Shown piece after piece: positions 51,493 to 63,956 of a DNA stretch of 64,000 nucleotides. The DNA lies in assembly GCA_900489925.1 (NCBI GenBank), contig UEHQ01000009.1, positions 126,598-190,597 on the forward strand, given 5' to 3'. Position 1 is the stretch's first letter, and the number at the start of each line of letters is the position of its first letter. The notes under the pieces are model-generated. The model ran no database searches, was not told where the DNA came from, and was given only the letters and a program-made list of their open reading frames with translations. The DNA is from Hyphomicrobiales bacterium (GTDB lineage Bacteria; Pseudomonadota; Alphaproteobacteria; Rhizobiales; Rhizobiaceae). A program made the translations under genes and the position numbers.

Positions 51493-51520
51493 AAAACCCC
51501 GGCGCGATGGCCGGGGTTTT
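51493..51520 (-). terminator. Rho-independent terminator of typA
   Basis: On the minus strand AAAACCCCGGC-CATCGC-GCCGGGGTTTT is followed by TTATT, a textbook terminator 25 bases after the typA stop. Confidence 0.95.
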
Positions 51521-51545
51521 CTGTCTGGATGATTGGGTGTCCGGA

Positions 51546-53363
51546 TCAGGCGGACTTTGCCTTGGCGAAGCGCTTGCGATCGTTGGCGTCGAGATACATC
51601 TTGCGCAGGCGGATCGACTTCGGCGTCACTTCCATCAGCTCGTCGTCCTGGATCCAGGAGAGCGCGCGGTCGAGCGTCATGCGGATCGGCGGGGTGAGCT
51701 TGACGGCTTCATCCTTGCCGGCGGCGCGGATGTTGGTCAGCTGCTTGCCCTTGAGGACGTTGACCTCGAGGTCGTTGTCGCGGGAGTGAATGCCGATGAT
51801 CATGCCCATGTAGACCTTTTCGCCGGGCTCGATCATCATCGGGCCGCGATCTTCCAGGTTGAACATGGCGTAGGCGACGGCTTCGCCGGCAGCGTTCGCG
51901 AGGAGAACGCCGTTCGTGCGACCACCGATTTCACCCTTGAAGGGCTGATAGTCCTTGAACAGGCGGTTCATGACGGCGGTACCGCGCGTGTCGGTCAGCA
52001 GTTCGGACTGGTAGCCGATCAGGCCGCGGGTCGGCGCGTTGAACACCAGGCGAACGCGGTTGCCGCCCGAAGGACGCAGCTCGGTCATTTCGGCCTTGCG
52101 CTCGGACATCTTCTGCACGACGACGCCGGAATGCTCTTCATCGACGTCGATGACGACTTCTTCGATCGGCTCCATCAGCTGGTCGTTCTCGTCGCGGTGC
52201 ATGACGACGCGCGGACGCGACACGGCGAGCTCGAAGCCTTCGCGGCGCATGGTTTCGATCAGAACGGCGAGCTGCAATTCGCCGCGGCCGGATACGTAGA
52301 ACGAATCCTTGCCTTCGGCTTCTTCGATCTTCAGCGCGACGTTGCCTTCGGCTTCCTTGAACAGGCGGTCACGGATGACGCGCGAGGTGACCTTGTCACC
52401 CTCGGTGCCGGCCAGCGGGCTGTCGTTGACGATGAAGGACATAGTAACGGTCGGCGGGTCGATCGGCTGTGCGGTCAGCGCTTCGTTGACAGCCGGATCG
52501 CAGAAGGTATCGGCAACCGTGCCCTTGGAAAGGCCGGCGATCGCGACGATGTCGCCTGCATGCGCTTCTTCGATCGAGGTGCGCTCGATGCCGCGGAATG
52601 CGAGGATCTTCGAGATACGGCCGCTTTCGATCATCTTGCCGTCCTGGCCGAGAACCTTGACGGCCTGGTTCGGCTTGATCGAGCCGGAATTGATACGGCC
52701 GGTGATGATACGGCCGAGGAAGGGGTTGGCTTCCAGGATCGTGCCGATCATCGTAAACGGGCCTTCGGCAACCGTAGGCTCCGGAACGTGGCTGAGCACG
52801 AGATCGAGCAGCGGTGCAAGACCCTGGTCCTTCGGGCCTTCCGGGTTGACGTTCATCCAGCCATCGCGGCCAGAACCGTAGAGGATCGGGAAGTCGAGCT
52901 GCTCGTCGGTAGCGTCGAGGCTGGCGAAGAGGTCGAACACTTCGTTGATGACTTCTTCGTGGCGGCCATCCGGACGGTCGATCTTGTTGATCGCGACGAT
53001 CGGACGGAGGCCGACCTTCAGCGCCTTGGAGACCACGAACTTCGTCTGCGGCATCGGGCCTTCCGACGAGTCGACCAGAACGATCGCGCCATCCACCATC
53101 GACAGGATACGCTCGACTTCACCACCGAAGTCAGCGTGGCCGGGGGTGTCGACGATGTTGATGCGAACGCCCTTCCACTCGACCGAGGTCGCCTTGGCAA
53201 GGATCGTGATGCCGCGTTCCTTTTCCAGGTCGTTGGAGTCCATCACGCGTTCTGCAACGCGCTGGTTCTCGCGGAACGAGCCGGACTGTTTCAGGAGTTC
53301 GTCAACCAGTGTCGTCTTGCCATGGTCAACGTGCGCGATAATCGCGATGTTGCGAAGTGCCAT
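51546..53363 (-). CDS. typA: Ribosome-binding translational GTPase TypA/BipA
   Basis: A 605-residue EF-G-like GTPase. It has G1 A-H-V-D-H-G-K-T-T near residue 10, switch [18 protein letters not shown] (G3) and NKIDR (G4), followed by the domains of the TypA family. Start at 53363 (MALRNIAII); 18 further codons are open but not conserved. It acts in 50S assembly and stress adaptation, notably at low temperature. Confidence 0.96.
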   Translation of the reverse strand: MALRNIAIIAHVDHGKTTLVDELLKQSGSFRENQRVAERVMDSNDLEKERGITILAKATSVEWKGVRINIVDTPGHADFGGEVERILSMVDGAIVLVDSSEGPMPQTKFVVSKALKVGLRPIVAINKIDRPDGRHEEVINEVFDLFASLDATDEQLDFPILYGSGRDGWMNVNPEGPKDQGLAPLLDLVLSHVPEPTVAEGPFTMIGTILEANPFLGRIITGRINSGSIKPNQAVKVLGQDGKMIESGRISKILAFRGIERTSIEEAHAGDIVAIAGLSKGTVADTFCDPAVNEALTAQPIDPPTVTMSFIVNDSPLAGTEGDKVTSRVIRDRLFKEAEGNVALKIEEAEGKDSFYVSGRGELQLAVLIETMRREGFELAVSRPRVVMHRDENDQLMEPIEEVVIDVDEEHSGVVVQKMSERKAEMTELRPSGGNRVRLVFNAPTRGLIGYQSELLTDTRGTAVMNRLFKDYQPFKGEIGGRTNGVLLANAAGEAVAYAMFNLEDRGPMMIEPGEKVYMGMIIGIHSRDNDLEVNVLKGKQLTNIRAAGKDEAVKLTPPIRMTLDRALSWIQDDELMEVTPKSIRLRKMYLDANDRKRFAKAKSA

Positions 53364-53486
53364 ATGTTCAAATCTCTGAGGCTGGGGCGCCGCGCTGGGA
53401 GAAGGCGCCAATTTCATTTGGGCGGCTCATACAGTGTTTTTCGCCTTTGCGAAAGGGGGGAGCCCGGAATGAAAGGAATGCATGCA

Positions 53487-55064
<1,578 letters not shown>

Positions 55065-55202
55065 GCCACGGCTTATCCGGCTTGCAAAAGCGGGAGCGAT
55101 TCTCCCGCGCCGAGCCTATGGCAGCCCTCATGTCATTCGCTTGAAGGCGGCATGACGGTTTTTCGAAACTTCGGCGACAGTCCTGTCACATTGCAGGCCG
55201 CA

Positions 55203-56882
55203 TCACTCCGTCACCAGCCCGCCGCGGCGAAGCAGGCTCAGGAGCAGCAGCGGCAGCAGCGTGGTGATGAGTATGGCGACGAAGGCCATGGCCATGCCGA
55301 GCCCGACCGAGCCCTGCTCGAACTGCCGCCAGATGAAGGTGGCGATGGTCTGCATCCCGACGGGCGCCACCACCACGGAAGCGACGAGCTCGCGCGACGC
55401 CAGCGCGAAGACGAGCAGCATGGCCGAGGCGAGGCTCGGAAACACCAGCGGCAGCAGGATGCGGCCAAACGCCGTGGCGCCGCTGGCACCGCTCACCCGC
55501 GCAGCGGCCTCCAGGCTGTCGCCGATCTGCTGGAAGGCGGCCACCGTGTAGCGCACCGGCTGCGGCAACAGGATGCAGCAATAGGCGAGCAGCAGGATCA
55601 GCCCGGTATTGTAGGGCGTGGCGGGAAGCCAGGGCATGTTCCAGGCAAGGATGAGCCCGACGGCGACGACGATGCCGGGAAGCGCGTTCGGCAGGATCGT
55701 CATGATGTCGATGGCGATGCGCCCGCGCATCCGCGTCTTCACGACCGTATAAGCGGCGACCACGCCGATCAGCCCGGTGATGACGGCGGTGCCGATACCG
55801 AGCGAGAAGCTGTTGCCGAGCGCTTCCACGGCGCCGGCGCTGTTGGAGAACACCGCCGCGAAATTGTCGAGGCTGAGATTGTCGAAGGCGAGACCACCGG
55901 AAATCGTCCGCGACAGCGCCGTCATCAGGATCGCCAGCAGCGGCAGGCCGGTGGCGAGGAACGAGACGACCGCAAACGCGATCACGACGAGAACTTTATA
56001 GGCGCCGAGCGGCCGCTTGTCCTTGGCGAGCGGCTTGCCGCTGACCGTCTGGTAGGAACGCCGGGACAGGATCCAGCGCTGCAGCAGGAAAGCCACCAGC
56101 GACAGGGTAACGAGCAGGATGGAAAGGATCGCGGCGCCAGGCAGATCGATCGGCCAGTCGGAGATGCGCAGGTCTATGCCTGTGACGAGAACCTGGAAGC
56201 CGGCGCGGCGGCCAAGCGCTGCCGGCGTGCCGTATTCCTCGATCGCCGCGGCGAAGACCAGCATCAGGCTAGCGACGAGCCCGGGTGCCGAAAGCGGCAG
56301 CGTGATCCGCCAGAAGGCGCGCGCCGGGGTCGCCCCGAAGACACGGCCGACATCGGCATAGCGCGCGCCGACGGCTTCCACCGTGCGCGACACCGCGAAA
56401 TAGACCACCGGAAACGTGTTGAAGGCCATGACCATGGTCATGCCGAAAAGCGAAAAGAGAAAGGGCGCGAGGTTGAAGCCCGCCAGCTGCTCGAGATAGC
56501 CGCGCGGCTGCAGCGTCATGATCCAGCCCAGCGTGGCGATGTAGGGCGGGATCATGAAGGGGACGAGCAGCAGCACGTCCCAGAGCGGCGCCAGCGGAAC
56601 GCGGTAGAGCGCCCGGATCACGCCGAGCGGCACCGCCACCAGCGCCGAGGCGATGACGACGCAGCCGCCGAGCAGGATGGTATTGCCGGCCATGCCGATC
56701 AGCGCGCTGTCGCCGAGCGTGGCGAAGAGCGCCGAGAAAGGGCCCGAAAACGAGCCCTGCCCGAGATCGGGAAAGATGCCCTGCAGGACGATGGCGATGA
56801 AGGGAACGGCAACGATGACGCTCAAACCCGCGATGGCGAGCCAGGCGGCTGGTGTCGCGCCGCCGATGCCGTTCGTCTTCAT
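55203..56882 (-). CDS. ABC transporter permease, fused two-domain (AfuB/FbpB type)
   Basis: A 559-residue permease with about 12 membrane helices in two repeated halves. Each half has an EAA-type loop contacting the ATPase (VEAVGARYADVGRVFGATPARAF and LEAAARVSGASGATAFGRI). A single double-length permease is the rule for the AfuABC/FbpABC group. Start at 56882, with AAGGA 7 bases upstream. It lies 10 bases after the binding-protein gene. Confidence 0.92.
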   Translation of the reverse strand: MKTNGIGGATPAAWLAIAGLSVIVAVPFIAIVLQGIFPDLGQGSFSGPFSALFATLGDSALIGMAGNTILLGGCVVIASALVAVPLGVIRALYRVPLAPLWDVLLLVPFMIPPYIATLGWIMTLQPRGYLEQLAGFNLAPFLFSLFGMTMVMAFNTFPVVYFAVSRTVEAVGARYADVGRVFGATPARAFWRITLPLSAPGLVASLMLVFAAAIEEYGTPAALGRRAGFQVLVTGIDLRISDWPIDLPGAAILSILLVTLSLVAFLLQRWILSRRSYQTVSGKPLAKDKRPLGAYKVLVVIAFAVVSFLATGLPLLAILMTALSRTISGGLAFDNLSLDNFAAVFSNSAGAVEALGNSFSLGIGTAVITGLIGVVAAYTVVKTRMRGRIAIDIMTILPNALPGIVVAVGLILAWNMPWLPATPYNTGLILLLAYCCILLPQPVRYTVAAFQQIGDSLEAAARVSGASGATAFGRILLPLVFPSLASAMLLVFALASRELVASVVVAPVGMQTIATFIWRQFEQGSVGLGMAMAFVAILITTLLPLLLLSLLRRGGLVTE

Positions 56883-56892
56883 CAACTGGTCC

Positions 56893-57844
56893 TTACTTGC
56901 TGCCGAAGATGTCGGCGGTCTGCTTCAGCGTTTCCTTGCGCTTTCCGTAGACGGCGGCCGTGTCGTACTTCAGAAGCTTCAGGTCGCTCATCAGCGGACG
57001 ATTGGCCGGGATGTCGCTGCGGGCAGGCATCAGCATCTGGTCGGCGACCAGCTTTTGGCCTTCGTCGGACAGCATGTAGTCGATGAACTTCTTGGCCTCG
57101 TCCTGGTTCTTCGACCAGTTGAGGATCATGGCCGGGCGCGGCGCGATGACGGTGCCGGAAGCCGGGAAGATCACGTCGATGTTCTCGCCCTTTTCCTTGG
57201 CGGCGAGTGTGATGTAGTCGACCGCGCCGAAGACGGCGGCCTTGGCGCCCTGCAGGACCGGGTTCAGCGCTTCGGCGTTGGCGCCGGCGATGATCGCGCC
57301 GTTATCCTTCAACTCCTTGAAGAGCTTGAAATCGTCCTGACCGGCGAGCGCCGCCGTCAGTTCGAAGGACGAGCCCGACTGTGCCGGATCCGGAATGTTG
57401 ACGAGGTCCTTGTACTCGGGCTTGGCGAGATCGGCCCATTCGGCCGGCTTCGGCGTTTCGCTCTTGGTGTTCCAGGCGATGCCGAGTGCCGAGATGCCCT
57501 GCGCGACGGCCGTGTCAGTCTTCAGGAAATCGGGAACCTTGGCAGCGTTCGGGCTGGTGTAGGACACGAGCCAGCCGCGCTTGGCGAAATCGGTCGCCGT
57601 ATCCCAGGATGCCGAGATCAGCACGTCGACGACGGGGTTCGAGGCTTCGGCCTCGATGCGGGCCATGACCTTGCCGGTCGTTGCCTGGAAGACGTTGACC
57701 TTGACGCCGGTCTCCTTGGTGAAGCCGGCCGACAGCTTGTCGATCAGGCTCTGCGGGCCGGCGGTGTAGACCGTAATGTCGGCATGCGCGACGCCGGCCA
57801 TCAGCGATGCGGCGAAGACGCCGAAAGTGATGCTCTTCAAAGAC

Positions 57845-57852
<8 letters not shown>
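56893..57852 (-). CDS. ABC transporter periplasmic binding protein (AfuA/FbpA type)
   Basis: A 319-residue solute-binding protein with a signal peptide (residues 1-24, ending GVAHA-DITVYT). Iron-binding FbpA proteins use a Tyr pair near the C-terminus; here that region reads KGENIDVIFPASG and FGAVDYITLA, with no adjacent Tyr-Tyr pair, so ferric iron is not assured. AfuA of Actinobacillus binds hexose phosphates instead. The Pho box upstream and phoD downstream favour a phosphate ester as ligand. The ATG at 57852 overlaps the ATPase gene by 8 bases; a TTG two codons upstream has better Shine-Dalgarno spacing. Confidence 0.9.
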
Positions 57853-58960
<1,108 letters not shown>

Positions 58961-59010
58961 GGGGAACCGGCATCAATGGAACGTCGATGCCGGTTGCTTA
59001 TTAACGTTCA

Positions 59011-59028
59011 GTGACACTCATGTGACAT
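59011..59028 (-). promoter_or_regulatory. Pho box ahead of the ABC importer operon
   Basis: On the minus strand ATGTCAC-ATGA-GTGTCAC is two 7-bp repeats spaced by 4 bp (11-bp period), matching the PhoB pattern CTGTCAT-N4-CTGTCAT at 10 of 14 positions. TAATAA, 7 bases downstream (58998-59003), can serve as the -10. Confidence 0.7.
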
Positions 59029-59100
59029 GAGGGCGCCCTATTGCAACCAGTCATGCACATTAGAAATCCCGCACCTATCGCGTGTGTCGGCGCGATACCG

Positions 59101-61188
59101 TCAGGCATCGCTGCCCGACAATTCCTCGAAGGTGGCGAGACCGCGCTTGACCAGCATCGCATCCGGGCTCGGCAGCTTGCCGCGGAACGCCGTGTAGGCG
59201 TCCTCGGGGTCGATCGAGCCACCGACGGAATAGATGTGATCTCGAAGCTTCGTCGCCACCTCGCCGTTGAAGGCATCGCCGGTCTCCTCGAAGGCCGAGA
59301 AGGCATCGGCATCGAGCACCTCCGACCACATGTAGGAATAGTAGCCGGCCGAATAGCCGCCGGAGAAGATGTGCTGGAAGTGCGGCGAGGCATGACGCAT
59401 CACCATCGACTTCGGCATGCCGAGCTCCGCCAGCACCTCCGCCTGCACCGCCATCGGGTCCTCGACGGCTTCGCGTGTATGGAATACCATGTCGACCAGT
59501 GCCGAGGAAGTGAACTCCACAGTGTTGAAGCCGGCGTTGAAGCTGCGGGCGGCCAGCACCTTGTCGAGCAGCTCTTGCGGCATCGGCGCACCGGTTTCGA
59601 AATGCACGGCATACTGCTTGAGGATTTCGGGAACCGTCAGCCAGTGCTCATAGAGCTGCGAGGGCAGCTCGACGAAATCGCGCGAGACACCAGTACCGGA
59701 CACGGAGGGATAGGTCACATTGGATAGCATGCCGTGCAACGCATGGCCGAACTCATGGAACAGCGTGCGTGCGTCGTCCAGTGACAGCAGCGCCGGCTTG
59801 CCCTCGGCGGGTTTGGCGAAGTTGCAGACATTGTAGATGATCGGCAGCTCGCCCGTCTGGCCATTCTTCAGCGGCAGCTTGTGCTGCGACTGGAACGAGC
59901 TCATCCATGCACCTGAGCGCTTCGAGCCGCGAGCGAAGTAATCGCCGAGGAACATCGCCACCAGCTTGTCTTCGCGATCGCGGATTTCGAAGACGCGCAC
60001 ATCAGGGTGATACGCCGCAACGCCTTTCTTCTCGACCGCATGGACGCCGAACAGCCGGCCTGCCACGTCGAAGCAGGCATCGATGATCTTCTCTAGCTGC
60101 AGATAGGGCTTCAGTTCCGCCTCGGAGAAGTTGAACTTCTGCGCCCGGATCTTTTCGGCGTAGTACCGCCAATCCCAGGGCATGACCTCATGGTTCTTGC
60201 CTTCCTCGGCAATCAGCTTGGCGATATCGGCTTCCTCTTCGCCGGCGCGCTTCACTGCCTTCACCCATATCTTCTTCAGAAGATCGTTCACCGCATCCGA
60301 TGTCTTCGCCATGGTGTTGTCGAGCTTCAACTCCGCGAAGTTGCCGTAGCCGAGCAGCTTTGCCACCTCATGACGCAGTGCCAGCGTTTCGCGGATGATG
60401 CCGCGATTGTCCGACGGGCCCTCGTTTTCGCCACGCGCCACCCAAGCCTTGAATGCCTGTTCACGCAGGTCGCGACGCTCAGAAAAGGTCAGGAATGGCT
60501 CGATGATCGATCGCGACAGCGTGACCGCGAACTTGCCATCCTCACCGCGCTCGCGAGCGGCGGCCACCATCGCGTCCTTCAGAAAATCGGGAATGCCGGC
60601 GAGATCGTCGCCGCTTGAAAGGATCAGCGCCCAGCCCTTCTCGTCGGACAAGACGTTCTGCCCGAACTGCGTGCCGAGACCGGCCAGCTTCTCATTGATA
60701 CCGGCAAGCTTTTCCTGCTCCGCCTTCTCGAGCTTGGCACCCGATTTCACGAACCCCTTCCAGTGCCGCTCAAGCACCCGCGTCTGCTCCAGCGTCAGCC
60801 CTAGACTCTCCCGCTTCTCCCAGAGAGCGTCGATGCGCGCGAACAGCGCCGCATTCATGCCGATCTTGGAATAGTGACGCGACATTTTCGGCGAAATATC
60901 CCGCTCAAGCGCCTGGATCGTGTCATTGGTGTGGGCGCCTGCCCGGTTCCAGAAGAGCGACGAGACGCGCGAGAGGTCATCACCGGCGATCTCCAGCGCA
61001 ACGACGGTATTCTCGAAGGTCGGCTCGGCCGGATTTCCGGCGATCTCATCGATTTCCCGTTCATGCGTGGCGAGGGCCGCATCGAAGGCAGGCGCGAAAT
61101 CGTCGTCTTTCACGGCCTCGAAGCGTGGCAGGCCATTCAGGCCGCTCCAGTTGACGAGAACTGGGTTGAAATCTGGTGTGGAAGGCAT
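59101..61188 (-). CDS. M3 family zinc metallopeptidase (oligopeptidase A/Dcp type)
   Basis: A 695-residue thimet-type oligopeptidase. The zinc site is H-E-F-G-H-A-L-H with the third ligand Glu in the FVELPSQLYEHW helix about 25 residues later. The C-terminal GGYSAGYYSYMWSEVLDADAFSAF block is typical of the M3 family. It degrades short peptides in the cytoplasm; no signal peptide is present. Start at 61188 (MPSTPDFNPVL), AAGGA 8 bases upstream. Whether it is a dipeptidyl carboxypeptidase (Dcp) or oligopeptidase A cannot be decided by eye. Confidence 0.93.
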   Translation of the reverse strand: MPSTPDFNPVLVNWSGLNGLPRFEAVKDDDFAPAFDAALATHEREIDEIAGNPAEPTFENTVVALEIAGDDLSRVSSLFWNRAGAHTNDTIQALERDISPKMSRHYSKIGMNAALFARIDALWEKRESLGLTLEQTRVLERHWKGFVKSGAKLEKAEQEKLAGINEKLAGLGTQFGQNVLSDEKGWALILSSGDDLAGIPDFLKDAMVAAARERGEDGKFAVTLSRSIIEPFLTFSERRDLREQAFKAWVARGENEGPSDNRGIIRETLALRHEVAKLLGYGNFAELKLDNTMAKTSDAVNDLLKKIWVKAVKRAGEEEADIAKLIAEEGKNHEVMPWDWRYYAEKIRAQKFNFSEAELKPYLQLEKIIDACFDVAGRLFGVHAVEKKGVAAYHPDVRVFEIRDREDKLVAMFLGDYFARGSKRSGAWMSSFQSQHKLPLKNGQTGELPIIYNVCNFAKPAEGKPALLSLDDARTLFHEFGHALHGMLSNVTYPSVSGTGVSRDFVELPSQLYEHWLTVPEILKQYAVHFETGAPMPQELLDKVLAARSFNAGFNTVEFTSSALVDMVFHTREAVEDPMAVQAEVLAELGMPKSMVMRHASPHFQHIFSGGYSAGYYSYMWSEVLDADAFSAFEETGDAFNGEVATKLRDHIYSVGGSIDPEDAYTAFRGKLPSPDAMLVKRGLATFEELSGSDA

Positions 61189-61318
61189 GCGGGGATCCTT
61201 TGTGGCGGGCTGCTGAATCGCCAATATAGGGAGGCTAGAGCAGGATTGGTATCACGCGCACCGACCGCGATGGCGCCGACGATGCGAAATCCTCATCACA
61301 AAAAATGATTCATAAGAA

Positions 61319-61334
61319 TTAACTAATCGTTAAC
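61319..61334 (+). promoter_or_regulatory. CtrA-like site TTAA-N7-TTAAC
   Basis: TTAA-CTAATCG-TTAAC matches the full CtrA pattern including the trailing C, 60 bp ahead of the ATG at 61395. A CcrM-type GATTC lies 8 bases upstream (61307-61311). Confidence 0.5.
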
Positions 61335-61394
61335 GATTGACGTACGTTCGCCACCCACAGTAGTTTTGCGATCATTTTTTACAATTGGTTTGAC

Positions 61395-61829
61395 ATGATG
61401 GAAATCCAATCTCTGCGGTCTTCGCCGAATTTCCTTTTTCGAAAAAATTCCGATAACGCTAAATATTCCAAAGACTTCGGCGAGACGATAGATCCTGCCG
61501 CGAGCGCGATGAGCGTGTTCCACGTCGAGGAGCCGGCGACGGGGGATCTCGACTTCTCGGCGGTGAGCGCAAGCGATCTGCGCAGCTATGCACGTCAAAG
61601 CTACGATAGCGGCACCATCGACCAGGACACCTACGCGGCACTTTCCGAACCGCTGCCTATGCGAACCATCGATCCCTCTGGCAACGTCCTCGATCTCTCC
61701 GATGTGACGGATGGCACCAGTTTCAATTTTCGTGACTATTACAAGGACCAGCTGCAGATCGCCATGTCGATCGGCGATCCGGAGACCGTGAAGACGCTGA
61801 AATCCGTCGTCAGCTTCCTCGACGCCTGA
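61395..61829 (+). CDS. Small acidic protein of unknown function
   Basis: A 144-residue protein without signal peptide, membrane helix or Cys. It is rich in Asp, Ser and Thr. The N-terminus (MMEIQSLRSSPNFLFRKNSD) looks unstructured. Residues about 55-85 (LDFSAVSASDLRSYARQSYD) and the end (LQIAMSIGDPETVKTLKSV) look helical. I do not recognise the family. A second ATG directly follows the first, and no strong Shine-Dalgarno is seen. A CtrA-like site upstream suggests control with cell-cycle or motility genes. It converges on the LysE-type gene with a gap of 2 bases. Confidence 0.7.
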   Translation: MMEIQSLRSSPNFLFRKNSDNAKYSKDFGETIDPAASAMSVFHVEEPATGDLDFSAVSASDLRSYARQSYDSGTIDQDTYAALSEPLPMRTIDPSGNVLDLSDVTDGTSFNFRDYYKDQLQIAMSIGDPETVKTLKSVVSFLDA

Positions 61830-61831
61830 TC

Positions 61832-62473
61832 TCAGGCACGGCGCCAGCCGAGCAGGCCGGGCGTCGCATGAAACAGAGCCTGCGCCGCAAAGCCCATGAA
61901 GAGCACGCCCGAGCAGCGGACGATCATCCGCTCGTGCGACCGATAGAATCGCCGCACGGCCCCGGTCCCGACGATCGCGATCAGGATCATGTCGGCAACG
62001 ATGAAGCCGAGAAACGATACCGCCACCAGGACCGGCAAGGTTTCGAATTGCAACGCGCTCGCCGAGCCCGCGACCAATGCCGTGAATGTTGCCAGCGCCA
62101 CCGGATAGCCCTTCGGATTGGTAACGCCGAAAATCAGCCCGCGTCGGAACGGCCGTTCGACCGTCACCAGCGCCTGCCCCTCGCCCTTCGGCTTCGCCCG
62201 GAAGGCGTTCCAGCCGATCCAAGCCAGATAGAAGCCGCAGAGTAGACCAAGCGCATCGAATACAAACGTGCCGATGGTCTTGGCCCCGACGATTGCCACC
62301 AATGCCAGCGAGGCCCAGAGCACGTCGCCCACCAGATGCCCGCAGACGAACTGCGCGCCGGCGCGCCGTCCCTGCCCGGCACCGATGCCGAGCAGCGCCA
62401 GGAACGCCGGTCCGGGAATGAGCACGTAGAGAAGGGCAGCAAGAAAGGCGCCCGCAAAAAGCGATTGTGTCAT
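61832..62473 (-). CDS. LysE family exporter
   Basis: A 213-residue LysE-superfamily exporter with about six membrane helices; LIPGPAFLALLGIGAGQGRRAG is the N-terminal signature and VTNPKGYPVALATF the second block. Start at the ATG at 62473 with GGAG 8-9 bases upstream. Divergent from the Bcr/CflA transporter gene. It is distant from the LysE protein at 22176-22820 and is not a recent duplicate. Substrate unknown. Confidence 0.9.
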   Translation of the reverse strand: MTQSLFAGAFLAALLYVLIPGPAFLALLGIGAGQGRRAGAQFVCGHLVGDVLWASLALVAIVGAKTIGTFVFDALGLLCGFYLAWIGWNAFRAKPKGEGQALVTVERPFRRGLIFGVTNPKGYPVALATFTALVAGSASALQFETLPVLVAVSFLGFIVADMILIAIVGTGAVRRFYRSHERMIVRCSGVLFMGFAAQALFHATPGLLGWRRA

Positions 62474-62645
62474 CAATGAAACTCCGGAGGTGACAGCTGC
62501 AGACTATGCGTTCCCGCAACACCGTCAAGCTGCAAGAGAGACCCATCAGATTTTTGAATTGCCGTATCAACCGGCTTCAGCCAGAAGAGAAGCCAGCCTT
62601 TCCTCTTTCGGCGCCCGTGGTGCCTCTGCTGACCGAGTACTTCAC

Positions 62646-63866
62646 ATGCCTCCATTCCGGATGAGCGCACGACGGACGAGCGTGCTCGGCGCCTTGCTTG
62701 CCACCATCGGCCCGATCTCGATGTCGATCTATACGCCGGCCATGCCGGAACTGGTCAGCGCCTTCCAGACATCGGACTCGGCGATCAAGATGACGCTGTC
62801 GCTCTACTTCGCCGGCTTCTCAATCGCCCAGCTTCTGGCCGGGCCGATGTCGGATGCTTTCGGGCGGCGAGCCGCGACGCTTCTCTTTGTCGGCATCTAC
62901 GTCGTCGGCAGCCTGCTCGCCGCCTTTGCGCCCGGCATCGAATGGCTGCTTGCCGGTCGCCTGATCCAGGGGATTGGCGCCTCTGTCGGCATTACCGTGG
63001 CTCGCGCCATCGTCCGCGACCAATTCACCGGCACCGAGGCCTCTCGCATCATGAACCTGATCGGCATCATGATCGCCATCGGCCCGGCCATTGCGCCGAC
63101 TGTTGGCGGGTTGGCTCTCGCCGCCTTCGGCTGGCAGTCCGTATTTTTCCTGCTGATCGGCTTTGGCCTGCTGATCTCGCTCTCGGTGCTTGTCTTCATG
63201 CGTGAAACAAGCCTGCCTGATCGGCGTCGAATTCTGCCGGGGCCACTGCTCTCTGCGTATGGCGAACTTGCAAGAGAAAGCCGCTTCATCTCCGCGTCGC
63301 TCGTTCTCGGCGGCTCGATCGGCGCCCTATATGCGCAGGCAACCTTGCTTCCCTTCATTCTCATCAAGGTGGTCGGCCTCTCGCCGACCGCATTCGGTCT
63401 CGGCATGCTGATGCAGTCCGGTTCGTATTTCCTCGGTTCGGTCTGCCTGCGATCCGCGGCGCCCCGCCTCGGTGGCGACGGCTCGGTCCGTGTCGGCTTG
63501 GCGCTTCTGGGGATGGCCGGCATGATGATCGCGCTTTCCGTTCAGTTCGTCACGCCGTCCTATCTCTCGATCATGGGGCCGATCGCCTTTCTCGCCTTCG
63601 GCCTGGCCTTCCTGACCCCGCACATGACGACATCCGGCCTCTATCCTTTCCCGCATATCGCGGGCTCGGCCTCGGCGATGATGGGCTTCATCCAGATGGG
63701 TGGCGGCTTTGCCGGCGGCGTGGCAGCCTCCATCATAGGCATGCCGCTGATTGCCTTCGGAACCGTGATCCCGACGATGGCGGCGATTTCCATCGCCAGC
63801 TATATTTGGTTCATCCGCGCCTCGCGTCGCGCAGCGACATCAGCGCATTCCGACCTGAGCGAATGA
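62646..63866 (+). CDS. MFS multidrug transporter, Bcr/CflA type
   Basis: A 406-residue 12-helix MFS drug:proton antiporter. Subfamily features are SMSIYTPAMPELVSAFQTS in helix 1 and its loop, GPMSDAFGRRAATL (motif A), and the antiporter motif C region G-I-M-I-A-I-G-P-A-I-A-P-T-V-G-G. Start placed at the ATG at 62646 (MPPFRMSARR); another ATG at 62661 is possible, and the long open frame before it is not protein-like. Confidence 0.9.
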   Translation: MPPFRMSARRTSVLGALLATIGPISMSIYTPAMPELVSAFQTSDSAIKMTLSLYFAGFSIAQLLAGPMSDAFGRRAATLLFVGIYVVGSLLAAFAPGIEWLLAGRLIQGIGASVGITVARAIVRDQFTGTEASRIMNLIGIMIAIGPAIAPTVGGLALAAFGWQSVFFLLIGFGLLISLSVLVFMRETSLPDRRRILPGPLLSAYGELARESRFISASLVLGGSIGALYAQATLLPFILIKVVGLSPTAFGLGMLMQSGSYFLGSVCLRSAAPRLGGDGSVRVGLALLGMAGMMIALSVQFVTPSYLSIMGPIAFLAFGLAFLTPHMTTSGLYPFPHIAGSASAMMGFIQMGGGFAGGVAASIIGMPLIAFGTVIPTMAAISIASYIWFIRASRRAATSAHSDLSE

Positions 63867-63905
63867 GAGGGCAGCAATGCCCCTTCCGACAGCCTAGAAA
63901 CAAAC

Positions 63906-63928
63906 AAGGCCCGCACTAGGCGGGCCTT
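63906..63928 (-). terminator. Rho-independent terminator
   Basis: On the minus strand AAGGCCCGC-CTAGT-GCGGGCCTT is followed by GTTTGTTTC. It fits as the terminator of the minus-strand gene ending at 63957 and may also stop transcription from the MFS gene. Confidence 0.8.
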
Positions 63929-63956
63929 GAAGAATGCGTAGATCGGTCAGAACCGA

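Noticed and set aside
55065..55202. A separate Pho box directly ahead of phoD
   Set aside because: Single CTGTCAC- and CCGTCAT-like 7-mers exist, but none has a good partner at 11-bp spacing.
55152..57086. 644-codon plus-strand open frame, very rich in Arg, Glu, Asp, His and Gln
   Set aside because: Antisense to the ABC permease; the composition is that of the mirror frame of a hydrophobic protein.
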